A stretch of DNA of 6,444 bases, taken from positions 1 through 6,444 of the forward strand of contig CAZQEZ010000209.1 in assembly GCA_964592475.1 (NCBI GenBank), written 5' to 3'. Source of the stretch: CAZQEZ01 sp964592475 (GTDB taxonomy: Bacteria > Bacteroidota > Bacteroidia > Cytophagales > Cyclobacteriaceae). A program made the translations under genes and the position numbers. A model generated the notes under the pieces. The model had not been told where the DNA came from. It saw nothing but the letters and a program-made list of their open reading frames with translations, and did no database searches. This document shows positions 5,173 through 6,444 of this stretch, one piece after another (position 1 is the stretch's first letter; each line of letters starts with the position of its first letter).

Positions 5173-6396
5173 ATGCAAAAGCTAATAACTGAACTTTTCC
5201 TTGAGCTTCAAGATAATATTTTGCCATTTTGGATGAATAAAATGGTAGACAAAGAAAATGGCGGATTCTATGGTCGCATAGATGGAAATAGTATAGTCCA
5301 CCCTCATGCCAGTAAAGGGTTGATACTTAATAGTAGAATACTGTGGTCTTTTTCTGCTATGTGCAAATTTCATCCTAAAAGTGAATATCAAGAAATGGCT
5401 TATCGTTCGTATGGTTATCTTAAAAAACATTTTCTTGATTCAATTTATGGCGGTATGTATTGGCAAGTGGACTATGCAGGTAAGCCTGTTGATATAAAAA
5501 AGCAAATTTATGCTCAAGCTTTTGCCATTTATGGCCTATCTGAATATTATCAAGCTTTCTCCATACCCAAAGCTTTGGAATTGGCTATTTATTTATTTGA
5601 AAAAATAGAAAAATATAGCTTTGACTCACAGAATAACGGTTACTTTGAAGCTTTTAGCCAAGACTGGCAATTACTAGACGACATGAGGCTTAGCGACAGA
5701 GATGCTAACGAAATAAAATCAATGAATACGCACTTGCATATTCTTGAAGCATATACGAATCTTTACAAAATTTGGCCTGATATATTGCTAAAAAGGCAAT
5801 TAATAAACCTGATACAAATATTTTTAGAAAAAATAATAAACCCTGAAACCTACCACTTTCACTTATTTTTTGATGAAGTATGGACCGTAAAATCAAATAC
5901 TATTTCTTTTGGTCATGATGTAGAGGGTAGTTGGTTATTACAAAAGGCTGCTGAAACTATTGGAGATCAGGAACTATTGCGCAGCATCCGTAAAATTGTG
6001 CTGAAAATGGTTGATGTAACGTTGAAAGAAGGATTTGCGGGAGATGGCAGCATCTATTACGAAAAGCACGACAATCAAGTAGACACTGATCGTCATTGGT
6101 GGCCTCAGGCAGAAGCGTTAGTTGCTCTTATTAATGCCTGGCAAATTACTAATGATGAAAAATATTTAAAAAAAGCTCTAAAAACATGGCAATTCATCAG
6201 AAAAAAAATGGTGGATCATCAAAACGGAGAATGGTTTTACAAAGTAAATAAACGAGGCAAAGTAGATAAAGAGGAAGATAAAGCGGGCTTTTGGAAATGT
6301 CCTTATCACAACACCAGAGCGTGCATTGAAGTCATTAATCGCTTGCAAAGTGGCCAACTGGACACAATTGGAAAAGAACCTGTAAATAATTACTGA
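5173..6396 (+). CDS. cellobiose 2-epimerase (AGE superfamily)
   Basis: The enzyme converts the reducing-end glucose of cellobiose and related beta-1,4 disaccharides to mannose (EC 5.1.3.11), typically in beta-mannan or cellulose use. At 407 residues it is the usual length, and the whole chain should form an (alpha/alpha)6 barrel. Family motifs are NSRILWSF (53-60), SMNTHLHILEAY (183-194), FGHDVEGSWLL (246-256), RHWWPQAEAL (307-316) and GFWKCPYHNTRA (372-383). R55, D177, N185, H189, H248, E251, W374 and H379 fall at a constant offset of 11 from the active-site residues I recall for the Rhodothermus marinus enzyme. WKCPYHNTRA separates it from true N-acylglucosamine 2-epimerases. No signal peptide is present, so it is cytosolic. 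The ATG at 5173 is preceded by AT-only sequence. The 149-base gap before it has no exact TAnnTTTG and no clear terminator. The last 16 or so residues (392-407) lie beyond the recognised motifs. Substrate specificity beyond the family is inferred. Confidence 0.92.
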   Translation: MQKLITELFLELQDNILPFWMNKMVDKENGGFYGRIDGNSIVHPHASKGLILNSRILWSFSAMCKFHPKSEYQEMAYRSYGYLKKHFLDSIYGGMYWQVDYAGKPVDIKKQIYAQAFAIYGLSEYYQAFSIPKALELAIYLFEKIEKYSFDSQNNGYFEAFSQDWQLLDDMRLSDRDANEIKSMNTHLHILEAYTNLYKIWPDILLKRQLINLIQIFLEKIINPETYHFHLFFDEVWTVKSNTISFGHDVEGSWLLQKAAETIGDQELLRSIRKIVLKMVDVTLKEGFAGDGSIYYEKHDNQVDTDRHWWPQAEALVALINAWQITNDEKYLKKALKTWQFIRKKMVDHQNGEWFYKVNKRGKVDKEEDKAGFWKCPYHNTRACIEVINRLQSGQLDTIGKEPVNNY

Positions 6397-6444
6397 AGTT
6401 TCGCACCAGAATCGTATTTGGTAAAAATGGAAAATGAAAAAATA

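Noticed and set aside
5182..5430. 82-codon minus-strand frame inside the epimerase gene
   Set aside because: It is opposite a conserved enzyme-coding region and has no independent support.
5705..5896. 63-codon minus-strand frame with a hydrophobic stretch inside the epimerase gene
   Set aside because: It overlaps the conserved central part of the epimerase; its hydrophobic look follows from the complement of AT-rich codons.
6427..6444. ATG followed by five open codons (MENEKI) at the right edge
   Set aside because: It could be the start of a next gene 30 bases after the epimerase stop, but six codons are too few to support a call.
1..6444. CRISPR array, tRNA, rRNA or intact insertion sequence
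   Set aside because: No regularly spaced repeats, cloverleaf, rRNA segments or transposase coding were seen anywhere in the window.

Overview
The window is AT-rich and reads as chromosomal DNA from a member of the Bacteroidota. The evidence is base composition, Lys/Asn/Ile-rich proteins, A-rich leaders without Shine-Dalgarno sequences, and three exact copies of the Bacteroidota -7 promoter element TAnnTTTG. One of those copies has a TTTG -33 element in front of it. The genus cannot be told from the sequence. All recognised genes lie on the + strand.

Layout. Positions 1-738 hold no convincing protein gene. They contain a GC-rich palindromic patch at the left edge, a good promoter followed within about 60 bases by a strong hairpin with a T-rich tail (a possible small RNA unit), a fairly featureless AT-rich stretch, and a short GC-rich foldable island. 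A second -7 element lies just before ligD. Positions 739-3982 are the core of bacterial non-homologous end joining (NHEJ): ligD (polymerase, 3'-phosphoesterase and ligase domains in one chain) followed by ku. Positions 4032-5023 are two nearly touching genes, a TPR protein and a 122-aa protein I do not recognise, with their own candidate promoter. Positions 5173-6396 encode a cellobiose 2-epimerase of the N-acylglucosamine 2-epimerase superfamily, probably an unrelated metabolic gene. The last 48 bases hold at most the first codons of another gene.

How the genes may work together. Ku binds broken DNA ends and recruits LigD, which processes, fills and seals them. The most interesting part is the pair behind ku. 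The 122-aa protein ends in a basic tail that shares KKPMQKA(K/T)G(K/R) with the Ku tail, and 20 bases of DNA are identical between the two genes. The TPR protein carries QLNLF, which looks like a sliding-clamp-binding motif, in a charged N-terminal arm. I infer that these two may be accessory factors of a Bacteroidota NHEJ system. The shared tail is seen directly in the sequence; the functional link is a hypothesis.
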